This document shows positions 62,528 through 64,000 of a stretch of DNA of 64,000 nt, in pieces. Origin of the DNA: Lentzea albidocapillata subsp. violacea. GTDB lineage: Bacteria; Actinomycetota; Actinomycetes; Mycobacteriales; Pseudonocardiaceae. The stretch is taken from positions 186,001 through 250,000 of the forward strand of contig NZ_FNET01000012.1 of the NCBI RefSeq assembly GCF_900100275.1. Reading direction: 5' to 3'. A program made the position numbers and the translations under genes. The first letter of the stretch is position 1. The number at the start of each line of letters is the position of its first letter. Under the pieces are notes generated by a model. It saw only the letters and a list, made by a program, of their open reading frames with translations, had not been told where the DNA came from and did no database searches.

Positions 62528-62976
62528 TCTTTCGCCTTGCTGAACACGGCCTGGACCTCATCCTCGGTGTAACCGTACTGCTGCGCCGAGGACTTCAGCT
62601 GTTCAGAGAGACTCCGCAGCTTCTCCATGTACAGGGTGATCCTATTTGCATAAGAGTCGTCGTGGTACACGAGCCTGTCGTTCCACGCATTGACGACGTC
62701 TTCGGACACCTTGTCGTCACTGCCTGGGATTCGCAGCTTGGGAACGTTGTCCTTGTACGCCTTCTCCAACAGGTCGAGCTGGTCATGGATGACCTTGCCG
62801 GCCTTCAAGACGGTGTCCTTGTCCACGTTGAACTGTTGTGACGACGAGCCGGCGGTCAGCCTGTCCATCATCGACGACGCGGCCTTGAAGGCCATCGCCG
62901 CTCCAGCCACCGCACCACCGGCCACCCCCGCGACGGCGCCGAGAACGGCATCCGCCCCCACGTTCTCCTGTGCCAC
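62524..62976 (-). CDS. PE-like helical protein (cassette B)
   Basis: 150 residues. Begins with an Ala/Gly-rich hydrophobic stretch (VLGAVAGVAGGAVAGAAMAF) then two long helices (about 55-75 and 100-145) with FNVDKDTVLKAGKVI, comparable to KLKVDPSAIPQARKA of cassette A. Probably the partner of the PPE-like protein. Overlaps the DUF3558 gene by 4 nt (GTGA). Head of the cassette B operon. Confidence 0.68.
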   Translation of the reverse strand: MAQENVGADAVLGAVAGVAGGAVAGAAMAFKAASSMMDRLTAGSSSQQFNVDKDTVLKAGKVIHDQLDLLEKAYKDNVPKLRIPGSDDKVSEDVVNAWNDRLVYHDDSYANRITLYMEKLRSLSEQLKSSAQQYGYTEDEVQAVFSKAKE

Positions 62977-63181
62977 GACGTCCTACCCCCGTACGGTTGG
63001 TAACGGTTCGGTCCCGCTTCGCAGGCTACCAACGCCCGCGTAAGACGTACCTGTAGTTGGACGAAGACCACCCCTCGTTGGTTCCAGATCACGCTCAGTG
63101 TCGTTCCTGGTGGCGCAACACGCCGATTCCGGTACTTACCGCGACTTGGGAGGAGCACGCAGTCGGCCGCCTGGGGCACAG

Positions 63182-63541
63182 GTGAACGGTCCGGGACAGC
63201 CATACCCGCCGCAACAGCCGTATCTGTTTCGGCAGTATCCGCAACGACCATTCCAGCAACCGCCAAAGAAGAAGCGCGTCGGATTGATCATCACGGCCGT
63301 CTTCGCCGCGCTGGTGTTGGTCGAGGCAGGCCGACGGCGGCGTTGAGCAGCGGACGTCCCAGGAGGCGTCAAGTACGGCGGTCTGGCTGTGATCGACGCT
63401 TGCACTCTAATGCCAGTGACGCTTCTCGAAGAGGCGTCACTGGAGAAGGTCGGGGGCGCCGACGCCTGCGTCTTCCCGGTCGGCAAGTTCACGCCTGTCG
63501 CGCAGAAGGTCGCCGACGAGGTACGCAAGGCGATCGGATAG
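63182..63541 (+). pseudogene. Decayed membrane-anchored DUF3558-like protein with in-frame TGA
   Basis: From GTG 63182 the frame encodes a Pro/Gln-rich start and a membrane helix (VGLIITAVFAALVLV), then hits TGA at 63344-63346. Read through, the same frame continues with an ordinary domain (YGGLAVIDACTLMPVTLLEE ... VGGADACVFPVGKFTPVAQK) and ends TAG 63539-63541. The DACTLMP block resembles DUF3558-like domains, but it is far too short, so both a nonsense mutation and internal deletion seem to have occurred. Confidence 0.65.
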
Positions 63542-63590
63542 GGCACAACTAGTCGGGTGAGAACGCGGCGAGCCCAATAGCGTTGGGCAC

Positions 63591-64000
63591 GTGCTGGAAC
63601 GACTCAACGAGGCCATGGCCCGCATCGAGGACGACCTCGAAGGCGAGGTCGACGTCAAGGTGCTCGCACGGATCGCGGGTACCAGTGAGTACCACCTGCG
63701 CCGGATGTTCAGTGCGCTGGCGGGGATTCCGCTCAGCGAGTACGTCCGGCGCAGGCGGCTCACCAAGGCGGCGAACGAGGTCCTCAGTGGACAGAAGTCG
63801 CTGCTCGACATCGCCGTCAAGTGGGGCTATGGGTCCAATGAGGCCTTTGCGCGGGCCTTCAAGGCCATGCACAAGATTGGGCCTCAGGAGGCTAGGGCCA
63901 GCAAGAAAGCGTTGCAGTCGCAGCAGATTCTCACGTTCAGACTGGTTGTGGAGGGGAGTACGAGCATGGAGTACCGGGTTGTCGAGAAGGACGCGTTCCG
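63591..64000 (+). CDS. AraC-family transcriptional regulator, 3'-truncated by window edge
   Basis: From GTG 63591 the frame encodes LERLNEAMARIEDDLEGEVD then two AraC-type helix-turn-helices: VKVLARIAGTSEYHLRRMFS and LLDIAVKWGYGSNEAFARAF with the family KxxGxxP-like IGPQEARAS. A GyrI-like effector-binding domain seems to begin at MEYRVVEKDAF, as in AraC/effector-binding fusions. The remainder lies beyond the window. Confidence 0.85.
   Translation, partial: MLERLNEAMARIEDDLEGEVDVKVLARIAGTSEYHLRRMFSALAGIPLSEYVRRRRLTKAANEVLSGQKSLLDIAVKWGYGSNEAFARAFKAMHKIGPQEARASKKALQSQQILTFRLVVEGSTSMEYRVVEKDAF

Noticed and set aside
63344-63346. TGA as a selenocysteine codon
   Set aside because: No SECIS-like stem or selenoprotein family context; a shortened domain indicates gene decay instead.

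Overview
The window is about 70% GC, densely packed, and rich in GTG/TTG starts and 4-nt start/stop overlaps (GTGA/ATGA). Its gene content points to an actinobacterium of the order Pseudonocardiales (Lentzea / Saccharothrix / Amycolatopsis-like): PE/PPE-like proteins with EspG chaperones, DUF3558 lipoproteins, SigE-type ECF sigma factors, a DUF574 methyltransferase, and the split PurS/PurQ/PurL enzyme. This assignment is inference from gene families; no rRNA or tRNA gene was found.

Layout. 1-5.9 kb: the end of a methylmalonate-semialdehyde dehydrogenase, a secreted triple-repeat cysteine protein, a very large membrane-tethered ECF sigma factor and a secreted lectin/carbohydrate-binding protein. 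6-11.4 kb: a tripartite tricarboxylate transporter (tctCBA) facing a CitA/CitB-like two-component system. 11.3-15.6 kb: arfB, a fused sigma/membrane protein, purM and purF. 15.7-17.4 kb: a coupled operon of an MDMPI-like protein and three paralogous lipoproteins. 17.5-23.4 kb: a type VII secretion (T7SS)-associated block with an EspC-like protein, a WXG/DUF1023 hydrolase and two genes built from EccC-like ATPase modules that have mostly lost their nucleotide-binding P-loops. A ~320-bp IS200/IS605-type non-autonomous element lies directly between the stop codons of the last of these and a convergent pectate-lyase-fold gene. 25.4-28.6 kb: PE-like/PPE-like/EspG/DUF3558 cassette A. 28.8-39.8 kb: exo-beta-glucosaminidase, a GGDEF-EAL protein, a methyltransferase, two paralogous membrane pentapeptide-type proteins around a lower-GC crystallin-like gene, LysR/aldo-keto reductase, and GH25 lysozyme. 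39.8-50.9 kb: purL-purQ-purS, purC and purB, interspersed with a truncated DUF3800-like gene, a reductase, a secreted serine protease, an MBL-fold hydrolase and a MOSC protein. 50.9-57.9 kb: two further SigE-type sigma/membrane-partner pairs, TetR, threonine aldolase, HAD phosphatase, a K+ channel and an aminotransferase. 58.3-63 kb: PE/PPE/EspG/DUF3558 cassette B plus a WXG-like protein and a WXG-SLT transglycosylase. The window ends with a decayed gene and the start of an AraC-type regulator.

How the genes relate. Six purine genes (purM, F, L, Q, S, C, B; IMP/AMP branch) lie on the minus strand across ~38 kb but are separated by accessory blocks. The T7SS genes form three orphan groups (substrates, chaperones, degenerate ATPase modules) without any eccB/D/E/mycP core in view, so they must depend on an apparatus encoded elsewhere. 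Secreted carbohydrate- and wall-active enzymes (GH2, GH25, pectate-lyase fold, SLT, lectin) recur throughout. The most noteworthy observations are the Walker-A-less EccC-like pair, the two duplicated PPE/EspG cassettes sharing a C-terminal FGDDRMV tail, the fused versus split sigma/membrane-partner architectures, and the transposon-like element placed exactly between two stop codons.
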